A stretch of DNA of 8,837 bases. Origin: UBA5336 sp039034035. Lineage in GTDB: Bacteria; Pseudomonadota; Alphaproteobacteria; Caulobacterales; Hyphomonadaceae. Made by a program: the position numbers and the translations under genes. Location of the stretch: NCBI GenBank assembly GCA_039034035.1, contig JBCCBN010000130.1:1-8837 (forward strand), in the 5' to 3' direction. A model generated the notes under the pieces. That model saw only the letters and a program-made list of their open reading frames with translations, did not search any database and was not told the origin of the DNA. This document shows, piece by piece, positions 1 through 6,827 of the stretch. Numbering within the stretch: position 1 is the first letter of the stretch; each line of letters opens with the position of its first letter.

Positions 1-1630
1 CAAAGTTCACGATCGCCGGGTCACGCGTATCAGTCGAATCGACGACGGCGGGGTTACCGTCGAAATCGATCTCGGTTTCGGTGTGCTGGACGAACAGGTT
101 GAAGATATCGAATTCTTCGCGTTCATACCCGAAGGTCAAGGCGTGATCGTTGAGTTGGTAGAAGCCTTTGAAGGCGGCGTTGAAGATCGTGTAGTCAAGC
201 TGGTTGGATTGGCGAGAGTCGTCGCCCCCGAGATAGACGTCCACATCGTCGGTTTCGATGGTGATCTCGCCGAAATCCGTACCCCCGATTGAGTTCTGGC
301 GGTTGAGGAGGTCGACATAACCGACCCGGACTTCCGTGGAGAAGTTGTCGGTCCAGTCGCTGTAGACGAAGCCGACATACTGGTTGAGTTCGGCGCCGCG
401 CTCATAGAGGTGGTTGGAGAACTCGAACTCGTCGATGTCGCCGTCGGACTGGGTGATGTTGAAGCCGTCATTGTAGTTGTACGTGAAGGCTGCGCGGTGC
501 TGCTCGTTAATGTTCCAGTCGAGCTTTACGAGGATCTTCTCGTCTTCATTGTCGAAACTCGATGGAATGTCGCCCGGATCATACTGATAGATCTCGCGGG
601 AAATACGGGAGATTTCGTCAAGCTCGGCTTGGGTGATGTTGACTTCGTTGATAGCGCCGGAGCCGAGCGGGCCACGCGTGAAGACGTTGCTGCCTTCGAG
701 CTTCTCATACGCCAACGAGAAGAACAGACGATCCTGGACGATTGGACCAGCGACCTGGAAGCCATACCGCTGTTCGTCGAAGTCCGGGACAATTACAGGC
801 TCGCCTTCCAGCGAGTCGCCGGAAAGGTCGTCGGAGGTATAGTCGTAGAACAGCGAGCCGTGGAACTCGTTGGTGCCCGATTTTGTTACCGCGTTGATGT
901 TACAGGCCGTGAAGCCGCCATATTGGACGTCATAGGGCGCCAGTTCGATCGCGACGTTCTCGATCGCGTCGAACGCGAAGGGCTGGCGTTCGGTGGGATA
1001 GCCGTTGGAATTCAGGCCAAACCCGTCATTCAGGCGTACACCATCAAGGGTGAGCGAGTTAAATCGGGGGTTCTTACCGCCGCACTGGACGGGGTTGATA
1101 TCGCCGCGGCTCTCATCAACGTAGACGCGGGGATCGATGCGCAGGATGTCGACGATGTTCCGGTTGATCGCAGGCGCGTTCTCAAGGACATCGAGGCCGA
1201 ATGTGGCATTCGGGCCAACAGCGACGCTGATCGCATCTGCCGCGCTAGCGGTGACCACAATCGTCTCCAGCGTCCGGGAGCCGTCACTTTCGAGTGCGAA
1301 GTTGAGCGCCGTCGATTCGCCCAGGCTCAAGGACAAGTCCTCAATGGACTCGGCACGGAACTCGTCGGAATTGGCGGTGACGGTGTAGCTACCGCCGACG
1401 GGCAGGCTCCGTACGCTGAATGCGCCGGTTGTAGACGTTGTGGTCTGACGCGTAAGACCGGTATTGGCGTCGCGGACGGTAATGTCGGCATTGCCGAGCG
1501 GGCTACCGGACTCATCTGTTACGGTGCCGCGGATACCCGCAGTTGTGACCTGCGCGTTGGCAGTCTGCGATGTGGCGATGGCAATGGCCGATACGGCAAC
1601 GCCGCCGGCTATGGATTTCAAGAACTTCAT
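1..1630 (-). CDS. TonB-dependent receptor, Oar-like, with carboxypeptidase-regulatory-like domain (N-terminal part)
   Basis: Outer-membrane receptor expected to import a substrate using energy from TonB-ExbBD; the substrate cannot be told. The frame is open for 543 codons from ATG 1628-1630 to the left edge, so the C-terminal barrel is missing. Residues 1-27 are a signal peptide ending ANA-Q. Residues 31-115 form a carboxypeptidase-regulatory-like beta domain (IRGTVTDESGSPLGNADI). A TonB-box-like ETIVVTA follows at 122-128, then a plug at about 140-255 with RFNSLTLDGVRLND, FGLNSNGYPTERQP and NAVTKSGTNEFHGS. Acidic barrel sequence follows. This order matches the Oar-like subgroup of TonB-dependent receptors. 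The only cysteines visible, C183 and C243, both lie in the plug and could form a disulfide (inference). A GAGGGG Shine-Dalgarno sits 6 nt before the start. It is downstream of speD on the same strand, with a 232-nt gap that suggests its own promoter. Confidence 0.93.
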   Translation of the reverse strand, partial: MKFLKSIAGGVAVSAIAIATSQTANAQVTTAGIRGTVTDESGSPLGNADITVRDANTGLTRQTTTSTTGAFSVRSLPVGGSYTVTANSDEFRAESIEDLSLSLGESTALNFALESDGSRTLETIVVTASAADAISVAVGPNATFGLDVLENAPAINRNIVDILRIDPRVYVDESRGDINPVQCGGKNPRFNSLTLDGVRLNDGFGLNSNGYPTERQPFAFDAIENVAIELAPYDVQYGGFTACNINAVTKSGTNEFHGSLFYDYTSDDLSGDSLEGEPVIVPDFDEQRYGFQVAGPIVQDRLFFSLAYEKLEGSNVFTRGPLGSGAINEVNITQAELDEISRISREIYQYDPGDIPSSFDNEDEKILVKLDWNINEQHRAAFTYNYNDGFNITQSDGDIDEFEFSNHLYERGAELNQYVGFVYSDWTDNFSTEVRVGYVDLLNRQNSIGGTDFGEITIETDDVDVYLGGDDSRQSNQLDYTIFNAAFKGFYQLNDHALTFGYEREEFDIFNLFVQHTETEIDFDGNPAVVDSTDTRDPAIVNF

Positions 1631-1636
1631 GGAACA

Positions 1637-1642
1637 CCCCTC
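1637..1642 (-). promoter_or_regulatory. Ribosome binding site of the TonB-dependent receptor
   Basis: GAGGGG on the minus strand, 6 nt before the ATG at 1630. It supports this start, which also places a clean signal peptide at the N-terminus. Confidence 0.6.
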
Positions 1643-1768
1643 GGAGGAAACAAGCCGACCCGTCCGGATACGGAATTTGATGTGCTAGTACTCAACGCGA
1701 CGGGCCTTGGGTCGGGCTGCTACCCCCGCTCGATGACAGTTTGTTGAAACCCTCACAAAGGAGTGATG

Positions 1769-1789
1769 ATCGGTTTCCGGATTACCGAT
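1769..1789. repeat. Inverted repeat ATCGGT-N9-ACCGAT upstream of the receptor gene
   Basis: Perfect 6-nt dyad (1769-1774 and 1784-1789) with a 9-nt spacer, about 140-160 nt upstream of the receptor start. It could be an operator for a dimeric regulator or an RNA hairpin. A dyad this short can arise by chance, and no family of regulator is indicated. Confidence 0.3.
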
Positions 1790-1838
1790 TGTGTTGCTTC
1801 CCGGACACAAAATCCGCGCATCAGGGCCGGGCTTTCAA

Positions 1839-1859
1839 GAGCTCACTACAAGTGGGCTC
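1839..1859 (-). terminator. Hairpin just downstream of speD
   Basis: The minus strand reads GAGC-C-CACT, loop TGT, AGTG-A-GCTC: eight pairs with one A/C mismatch, starting 4 nt after the speD stop. On the plus strand the same site pairs fully over 9 bp with one G-U. There is no U-tract after it, so it is a weak terminator candidate or an mRNA 3'-end stabiliser. Confidence 0.35.
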
Positions 1860-1862
1860 GCT

Positions 1863-2390
1863 TTACTCGGCCGCCTGAAGCCCACGCTTGATTTCCTGCA
1901 AGCCGATACGGGCCGGCTGAAAGGCGCGCTTCAGCTCCGCAATCGTTTTCATGGGTTCGGCGTCGCCGCACATGAAAACATCAACAGCGGCAAAGGCGCG
2001 CTCGGGCCATGTGTGGATCGATATATGGCTTTCGGCGAGCACGATCACTCCGGACACACCATTATTAGGCGTGAAGACGTGAAAATCTGAGCTCAACACC
2101 GTCGCGCCGGCAGCTTCGGCGGCCGCGATCAGGGCGCTCTCAACATGTTCGGGATCATCGAGGCGGCTGGCCTCCCACAGATCTATGATGAGGTGGTTCC
2201 CAGCATAGGTCTGCCCGTCTCTGTGAATGAAGAAATCAAGACGGTCCCCATCATCGGGGGCAAAGCCTCCGCTCCGGTCGTCCGTCTTTTCCGCCGCGTC
2301 AGCCATCGGGGCCGACGCGGCGTCCACCTGGTACTCTTCAAACTCGCTTTCCGGAATATCGGTCCGGTCCGAGGTGGCAAAACGATCCAA
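1863..2390 (-). CDS. speD: S-adenosylmethionine decarboxylase proenzyme (class 1B, pyruvoyl-dependent)
   Basis: Cytosolic enzyme that decarboxylates AdoMet to supply aminopropyl groups for spermidine synthesis. The proenzyme cuts itself at Glu-Ser and the serine becomes the pyruvoyl cofactor. From the start used here (175 aa), the diagnostic ESHISIHTWPE has E120/S121 as the cut site. H126 and C141 (in DVFMCGD) match the catalytic His and Cys known for the family. The conserved core runs from about residue 64 (AGNHLIIDLWEA) to the end. The start is uncertain. The same frame is open to an ATG at 2477 (204 aa) with no Shine-Dalgarno. TTG 2388-2390 has AAGGGG 7 nt upstream, and I prefer it. ATG 2306 (147 aa) would give a more typical family length but has no good ribosome site. 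No spermidine synthase gene is adjacent, though one usually accompanies the pathway. Divergent from the glycosyltransferase. Confidence 0.92.
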   Translation of the reverse strand: MDRFATSDRTDIPESEFEEYQVDAASAPMADAAEKTDDRSGGFAPDDGDRLDFFIHRDGQTYAGNHLIIDLWEASRLDDPEHVESALIAAAEAAGATVLSSDFHVFTPNNGVSGVIVLAESHISIHTWPERAFAAVDVFMCGDAEPMKTIAELKRAFQPARIGLQEIKRGLQAAE

Positions 2391-2397
2391 GTCTTGT

Positions 2398-2403
2398 CCC
2401 CTT
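2398..2403 (-). promoter_or_regulatory. Candidate Shine-Dalgarno deciding the speD start
   Basis: AAGGGG on the minus strand, 7 nt before TTG 2390. It is the best ribosome site in the region; neither ATG 2477, ATG 2408 nor ATG 2306 has one. Using it also leaves 141 nt between the divergent speD and glycosyltransferase genes instead of 54, which is more room for two promoters. Confidence 0.4.
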
Positions 2404-2531
2404 CGCATTGGCGGGCCAAGGTGCCGACCCGGGTGGAAATGAAGCCGCGTGAAACCGTACTTTTTGCTGGAGTGCAAGGGGATTGTTCGCTAGCCGGGCA
2501 AAAGAATCAGTATGCGTTACTGGAGCCTTAA

Positions 2532-4253
2532 ATGGCGCTCGAAAATGGCCAGAAAATCGACAGGATAGCACTCGCCACGGCCGGCATTCTGCTGGCACTT
2601 GTGGTCTTCCGAATGGCGACGATTGTTCTCGGCGACTACGAACTCTACGCCGACGAGGCCCAGTATTGGCGATGGAGCCGGACGCTGGATTGGGGCTACT
2701 ACTCCAAACCGCCCATGGTCGCCTGGGTAATCTCGGCGAGCACGTCGGTGTTCGGTCACGGGGAGTGGGCGATCCGAATGCCGGCGCCGATCCTGCACAC
2801 CATCGCAGCTGGAGCGATCTTCCTGCTCGGGCGGGCAATGTATGGTGTCACCGCTGGCAGCCTGGCCGCGCTCGGCTATGCGCTCATGCCTGGGGTGATC
2901 GTTTCATCGGCGGTGATTTCGACAGACGGGGTCCTGCTCCCGTTCTGGTGCATCGGGCTTTGCCTGTACTGGCGTTTGCGAGAACAGGAATTGGGCCTGG
3001 TGGGCGCCGGCTTGCTCGGCGCCGTGGTCGGGGCAGCGTTCCTGTCCAAATATGCGGCGCTGTACTTTGGGATCGGGATTGCTCTGACCACGCTGATCGA
3101 CCTCGAAACCCGCCGGTCGGTCCTGTCGCGCAAAGGTCTCGTTGCAGGTCTCGTCGCAACGGCTGTGTTCGCACCGCACCTTCTGTGGAACCTCGCCCAT
3201 GATTTCAGTACGGTGAGCCACACGGTGGACAATGCCAATCTGGGCGGCCCCTTGTTCAACCTCGAAAACCTGCCGAAATTCCTGGCCGACCAGATGGGTG
3301 TCTTCGGCCCGATCGGCTTTCTCGCTCTGCTCGGCGGCGTGTTCGTCTTTCCGCGCAAGGCGCGCCCCCATATCGCCCGACGCGACCGGTGGCTTCTATG
3401 TTTCATCCTACCTGTTCTGGTGATCATCTGCCTGCAATCGGTGTTATCCCGGGCCCACGCCAACTGGGCCGCGACGGCCTATCCTGCGGCAAGCGTCCTG
3501 GTCACCGCCTGGCTTTTGCGGGCTGAAAGAAACCGGCCACTGTGGCTGGCAATTGCCGGGGTCACCCTGTTGGCGTTCCAACTGGCGCCCGATGTCACCA
3601 TGACGTTGAAACTGGGCGTGGGTATAGGGGCCGCGATCATAATTCTTGCAATTGGTGCGGCGGTATCCTGGCGGCCAGCGGGGCTGCTCGTCGCTTCGCT
3701 CGGCTTGCACGCGCTGCTGATGGTGTCGGCGGGCGCCCTGTTCGCCAGCCCGCCGGCTGTTACCGCCGCCCTAGGCGTCGATAATGCGCTGAAGCGGGTG
3801 CGCGGATGGGAGGCGGCCACCCAGCAGGTCGCCCACGCTGCCGTGTCCATCGATGCGACCGCCATTCTGGTGGATGAACGGGAGGTCTGGCACGGTATCG
3901 ATTACTATGGCCGTGACCGCTTGCCGGCTCCGCTGATCGCCTGGCGCCGGAATGCCGGGGTGAAAAGCTTCTCCGAAAACCGGCCCATGACCGACGACAT
4001 TGACGACACGGTCCTACTGGCCAGCTATCGGCCGGGGTTCCGCCCGCGCATTCGCAGCGACTTCGAACGGATGGAGCGGATTGGCGAGGTACGGATCCCG
4101 CTAGGGGAACGCAGCAATGGCTGCCTGATCGAGCGGCGCCTCGTGCTCTACCGGCTAAGCGGCTTTGCGCCGCAACCTCGAACAGCAGACTGGGAAGCCG
4201 AGTTCGACGGGTTGCAGGAAGCGCCCAATCCGGCGTGTCCACCGGTGCGCTAA
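2532..4253 (+). CDS. ArnT/PMT-family (PMT_2) GT-C membrane glycosyltransferase
   Basis: Inner-membrane enzyme expected to move a sugar from a polyprenyl-phosphate donor onto a periplasmic acceptor (lipid A, another glycan or protein); donor and acceptor cannot be told from sequence. The protein has 573 aa. Right after the first membrane helix (about 11-33) comes the first periplasmic loop with YADEAQYW (D41, E42; the acidic pair typical of GT-C enzymes) and GYYSKPPMVAW (57-65). Other family marks are STDGVLLPFW (130-139), FLSKYAALYFG (170-180) and HANWAATAYPAA (309-320). There are about 12 hydrophobic segments up to residue 406, then a soluble, presumably periplasmic C-terminal part (about 415-573). 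Length is typical for ArnT-like proteins (about 550 aa). GGAG lies 6 nt before the ATG. The HIT gene follows 86 nt downstream on the same strand. Confident of family, not of substrate. Confidence 0.9.
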   Translation: MALENGQKIDRIALATAGILLALVVFRMATIVLGDYELYADEAQYWRWSRTLDWGYYSKPPMVAWVISASTSVFGHGEWAIRMPAPILHTIAAGAIFLLGRAMYGVTAGSLAALGYALMPGVIVSSAVISTDGVLLPFWCIGLCLYWRLREQELGLVGAGLLGAVVGAAFLSKYAALYFGIGIALTTLIDLETRRSVLSRKGLVAGLVATAVFAPHLLWNLAHDFSTVSHTVDNANLGGPLFNLENLPKFLADQMGVFGPIGFLALLGGVFVFPRKARPHIARRDRWLLCFILPVLVIICLQSVLSRAHANWAATAYPAASVLVTAWLLRAERNRPLWLAIAGVTLLAFQLAPDVTMTLKLGVGIGAAIIILAIGAAVSWRPAGLLVASLGLHALLMVSAGALFASPPAVTAALGVDNALKRVRGWEAATQQVAHAAVSIDATAILVDEREVWHGIDYYGRDRLPAPLIAWRRNAGVKSFSENRPMTDDIDDTVLLASYRPGFRPRIRSDFERMERIGEVRIPLGERSNGCLIERRLVLYRLSGFAPQPRTADWEAEFDGLQEAPNPACPPVR

Positions 4254-4270
4254 CCGGGGGCAAATTGTCG

Positions 4271-4290
4271 GCGCCCTTGCCAGCGGGCGC
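4271..4290 (+). other. GC-rich hairpin in the glycosyltransferase-HIT gap
   Basis: GCGCCC (4271-4276) and GGGCGC (4285-4290) form a perfect 6-bp stem with an 8-nt loop. No U-tract follows, so it is not a convincing terminator; it may partly separate expression of the two genes or be chance in GC-rich DNA. Confidence 0.25.
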
Positions 4291-4339
4291 ACCATCGGGT
4301 CTGACTTGGCGGAGATGGACAACTCGCGGAGACGGTTTG

Positions 4340-4774
4340 ATGGCCCTGCACGGCACCTATGATCCAGACAATATCTTCGCAAAGATGCTACGCGGTGACA
4401 TCCCGGCCGTGACGGTGCTGGACGACCCCGTGGCATTGGCCTTCATGGACATCTTTCCGCAGTCACGCGGGCATACATTGGTGATCCCGAAAGACATCGC
4501 TGCCCGCAACTTCCTCGACCTGCCGGCAGATCGGCTGGGCGCATACATGACCCGGGTACAGTCCGTGGCGCGCGCGGTGGAGCAAGCGCTATCGCCGGAC
4601 GGGATCGTCGTCACCCAATTCAACGGAGCGCCAGCAGGCCAGACCGTGTTTCACCTGCATTTCCATATCATTCCGCGCTATGAAGGCACGGCGCTGAAGG
4701 GCCATGGCGCGGGCCAACAGGCCGATATGGATGTGTTGCAAGCCACCGCTGAGAAGATCCGCGCCGCTCTCTGA
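4340..4774 (+). CDS. HIT family protein (histidine-triad nucleotide-binding / hydrolase)
   Basis: Small cytosolic protein of 144 aa, probably a nucleoside phosphoramidate or dinucleotide hydrolase of the HinT branch; the natural substrate is unknown. The triad HLHFHIIPR carries H105, H107 and H109, preceded by FNGAPAGQTV with N95, the usual nucleotide-site arrangement. The N-terminal YDPDNIFAKMLRGDIPA and LAFMDIFPQSRGHTLVIPK are standard for the family. The start is ATG 4340, because GGAGA lies 7 nt upstream and the conserved fold begins at once; the frame is open further upstream to 4235, but that part is unlike the family and overlaps the preceding gene. It probably shares a transcript with the glycosyltransferase upstream, but nothing ties the two functions together. 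Its stop is only 12 nt from the stop of the convergent TPR gene. Confidence 0.93.
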   Translation: MALHGTYDPDNIFAKMLRGDIPAVTVLDDPVALAFMDIFPQSRGHTLVIPKDIAARNFLDLPADRLGAYMTRVQSVARAVEQALSPDGIVVTQFNGAPAGQTVFHLHFHIIPRYEGTALKGHGAGQQADMDVLQATAEKIRAAL

Positions 4775-4785
4775 CGCACAGCCCG

Positions 4786-4802
4786 ATCAGAGCATCTCTG
4801 AT
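4786..4802. repeat. Small perfect hairpin at the convergent HIT/TPR gene ends
   Basis: ATCAGAG, loop CAT, CTCTGAT: a 7-bp perfect stem that includes the TPR stop codon (4787-4789) and lies 11 nt after the HIT stop. Its place between convergent genes fits a bidirectional 3'-end structure, but the stem is not GC-rich and no U-tract follows on either strand. Confidence 0.35.
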
Positions 4803-5557
4803 GCAGCGGCGACGATGACCTGGCGGTCGCCGGTTGCCATGAGTTCGGACAGTGTCGCAGCTCGGTCGGCCATCACCTGCTCCACGCGACTGGTAGGGGC
4901 ACTCCGTCTCGCCGCCGCCAAGGCGACCTCGATTTCCGCCTGAAAGCGTTTCGGATTCATCGTCGCCAGCGCCCGGGCATATTGCCAATGGATCGAAGCG
5001 TCGCCCGGTAGGATCGCGGCTGCGCGGGCGTAGTGCGCGTGGGCTTGATCGATGCTCGCACCCATCACTGCCGCGCCAATCCGTCCCCCTCGGCCGACAA
5101 CCTCGATGTGCCAGACCGCGAGAAAACCATGGGCATAGGCATTGTCGGGCTGTGTCTCGAGCACAGCTTCGGCAAGCTGACGCGCAGCGCGGCCATCACG
5201 CATCCCGCGGCGCCCCGGCAGAGGCCGCACAATCAGGGCCTTCGCGATAGCCAGTTGTAATCGGCCTTCAACATGGATCGGGTCAAGCACCACCGCTTCC
5301 TCGGCGAGGGCGGCAGCTGCTTCGAGGGTTGCCGTATCTGGCTGAGTGTCGCCGCACATGGCCTTCGCCAGCAGGGACCGAGCGGCAAACGCCTTCGCAT
5401 CAGCACTGGCAATGGCTCGGGCTTCGGTCGCGGCCTCATCGAACAGGCCCTGGTCGAACGCAAGGTGGAGGGCCGGGCTGAGCCCTTCCCCCACTGCCGG
5501 CGAAGCCACTGGCACGGCCAGTGAAATCATCAGCATTGCTACAAGCGGGCGTTTCAT
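4787..5557 (-). CDS. Exported tetratricopeptide-repeat (TPR-like) protein
   Basis: 256 aa with a signal peptide (MKRPLVAMLMISLAVPVASPAVG, cut near residue 20-24), so probably periplasmic. The mature part is alanine-rich helical sequence with TPR-type spacing: about 28-68, 78-110 (AEEAVVLDPIHVEGRLQLA), 126-150 (AEAVLETQPDNAYAHGFLAVW) and 172-200 (AHYARAAAILPGDASIHWQYARAL). Between them sits a non-TPR, glycine-rich stretch (VVGRGGRIGAAVMGAS, 153-168) that looks like a conserved family signature. One cysteine, C68. TPR proteins act as scaffolds; no partner can be named. The start is ATG 5555-5557, where the signal peptide begins. The frame stays open to 5629, but that would put 24 residues before the signal peptide. 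No clear Shine-Dalgarno. Divergent from the FAD oxidoreductase, with 71 nt between starts. Confidence 0.82.
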   Translation of the reverse strand: MKRPLVAMLMISLAVPVASPAVGEGLSPALHLAFDQGLFDEAATEARAIASADAKAFAARSLLAKAMCGDTQPDTATLEAAAALAEEAVVLDPIHVEGRLQLAIAKALIVRPLPGRRGMRDGRAARQLAEAVLETQPDNAYAHGFLAVWHIEVVGRGGRIGAAVMGASIDQAHAHYARAAAILPGDASIHWQYARALATMNPKRFQAEIEVALAAARRSAPTSRVEQVMADRAATLSELMATGDRQVIVAAASEML

Positions 5558-5628
5558 ATGCGGCAATCTAGCGCGAAACCCGCGCTCCGCCCATATCGGG
5601 AAGCGTGACCATATTGTGGATGATGGCA

Positions 5629-6762
5629 ATGGACTTTCAAACTGATGTGATCGTGATCGGGGCCGGCGTCATCGGGCTAGCCTGCGCGCGTGCGCTCGCA
5701 CGGGCTGGCCATGAAGTTATCGTGCTGGAAGCTGAAGACCTCATCGCGACACAAACCTCCTCCCGAAATTCTGAAGTGATCCATGCCGGGCACTATTACG
5801 CGTCCGGATCTTTGAAAGCGAAGCTCTGCGTCTCGGGCCGCAGACAGCTCTACCACTATCTCGACACCCACGGCGTGGCTTATCGCCGATGCGAAAAGCT
5901 GGTGGTCGCGACCACGGACGCCGAAGCGGATGGGTTGGTGGACTTACGCGACCGCGCCGAGACGAACGGCGTGGAAGGCATCGCCCTGATCGACGCTGCA
6001 GCGGCGCGGGCGATGGAGCCCGCGCTTTCGGCGGATGTCCGGGCCGCGCTGCATTCACCGGTCACCGGAATTTTCGACAGCCATGCTTACTTCCTCGCCC
6101 TGCAGGGAGACCTGGAAGACGCCGGCGGGCAGATCGCGTTTCGCACGCCGCTGATACGCGGGGCATCGGGCCGAGACGGGTTTGCACTCGAAACCGGCGG
6201 CGACAGCCCTGCGCGGATCGGCGCCCGCCTCGTGGTCAATGCCGCCGGCTACCAGGCGGTGGATATGGCCCGCCGATTGGAGGGGCCCCACACCGCAGAC
6301 TTGCCGACCGCCTGGTTTGCGAAAGGCTCGTACTTCACCATCGCCGGCAAGGTCCCGTTCCACCGCTTGATCTACCCGATGGCGACGAGTGCATCGCTGG
6401 GCATACACCTCACGATCGACCTTGGCGGACAGGGAAAGGCTGGGCCGGATGCCGAGTGGCTGCCCGAGGGGGCAACGCCGCCCTTCGATTACCGCGTCGA
6501 TCCGGCTCGGGGTGAGCGGTTCTATGACGCAATCCGTAAATACTGGCCAGGACTTCCAGACGGCGCCCTGGCGCCCGGCTACTCTGGCGTTCGCCCAAAA
6601 CTGGTCCCCCCGGGCGCACCTTCAGGCGACTTCCGGATAGAAGGACCGAGCAGCCACGGCACAGCCGGCCTGATCAATCTTCTGGGCATTGAAAGCCCGG
6701 GCCTGACATCCTCATTGGCGATTGCCGGTCACGTGTCCGACCTCGCCCGCGACATCCTTTAG
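5629..6762 (+). CDS. FAD-dependent oxidoreductase, L-2-hydroxyglutarate dehydrogenase (LhgO/L2HGDH) family
   Basis: Flavoprotein of the DAO fold, likely oxidising a 2-hydroxyacid and passing electrons to the membrane quinone pool (family knowledge); the exact substrate is not settled. In the 377-aa form, the FAD-binding Rossmann motif is GAGVIGLACARALARAGHEV (11-30), followed by the ribose-binding acid in VLEAE. TSSRNSEVIHAGHYY (43-57) and GSLKAKLCVSG (60-70) correspond to the TGHNSGVIHxGxYY and SLKAxxC stretches of LhgO/L2HGDH, with Glu49 where those have Gly. VVNAAG (202-207), GYSGVRPKL (317-325) and LINLLGIESPGLTSSLAIA (348-366) complete the signature. The start may be ATG 5620, 5623 or 5629; I chose 5629 because the nucleotide-binding strand starts directly after it. 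No strong ribosome site is seen. Confidence 0.88.
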   Translation: MDFQTDVIVIGAGVIGLACARALARAGHEVIVLEAEDLIATQTSSRNSEVIHAGHYYASGSLKAKLCVSGRRQLYHYLDTHGVAYRRCEKLVVATTDAEADGLVDLRDRAETNGVEGIALIDAAAARAMEPALSADVRAALHSPVTGIFDSHAYFLALQGDLEDAGGQIAFRTPLIRGASGRDGFALETGGDSPARIGARLVVNAAGYQAVDMARRLEGPHTADLPTAWFAKGSYFTIAGKVPFHRLIYPMATSASLGIHLTIDLGGQGKAGPDAEWLPEGATPPFDYRVDPARGERFYDAIRKYWPGLPDGALAPGYSGVRPKLVPPGAPSGDFRIEGPSSHGTAGLINLLGIESPGLTSSLAIAGHVSDLARDIL

Positions 6763-6783
6763 CCCTGGCCTGAGCCGAAGCGC

Positions 6784-6812
6784 TTGCCGCACACCGCGCC
6801 CCCGTGTATGTC
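6784..6812 (+). promoter_or_regulatory. Promoter of the CAU tRNA gene
   Basis: TTGCCG (6784-6789), a 17-nt spacer, then TATGTC (6807-6812). Transcription would start near 6819, about 9 nt before the mature tRNA end. The arrangement is nearly the same as that in front of the tRNA-Thr gene, which makes both calls stronger. Confidence 0.55.
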
Positions 6813-6827
6813 CCCCGCTCCCCAATC

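Larger units (their letters stand above)
1643..1862. other. Intergenic region between speD and the receptor gene
   Basis: About 220 nt with no credible gene. It should hold the receptor promoter on the minus strand and the end of the speD transcript. The best minus-strand promoter candidate I found is TTGAGT followed after 17 nt by CGTATC, close to the start codon; this is weak and I do not call it. Two inverted repeats in the region are listed separately. Confidence 0.5.

Noticed and set aside
410..1747. Open plus-strand frame of 445 codons, the longest on that strand in the left part
   Set aside because: It lies antisense to the receptor gene, whose minus-strand reading has a signal peptide, plug motifs and a ribosome site. 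The plus-strand translation has no recognisable domain and starts and ends without regard to gene boundaries.
2145..2531. Plus-strand frame of 128 codons opposite speD
   Set aside because: Antisense to the catalytic core of speD; no motif, and it ends just before the glycosyltransferase start by chance of frame.
2483..3202. Plus-strand frame of 239 codons, and several minus-strand frames, within the glycosyltransferase gene
   Set aside because: Arginine/proline-rich shadow frames typical of GC-rich coding DNA; the frame at 2532-4253 carries all family motifs.
5889..6515. Plus-strand frame of 208 codons inside the oxidoreductase gene
   Set aside because: Arg/Gly/Pro-rich out-of-frame shadow; the oxidoreductase frame is intact and fully motif-bearing across this stretch.
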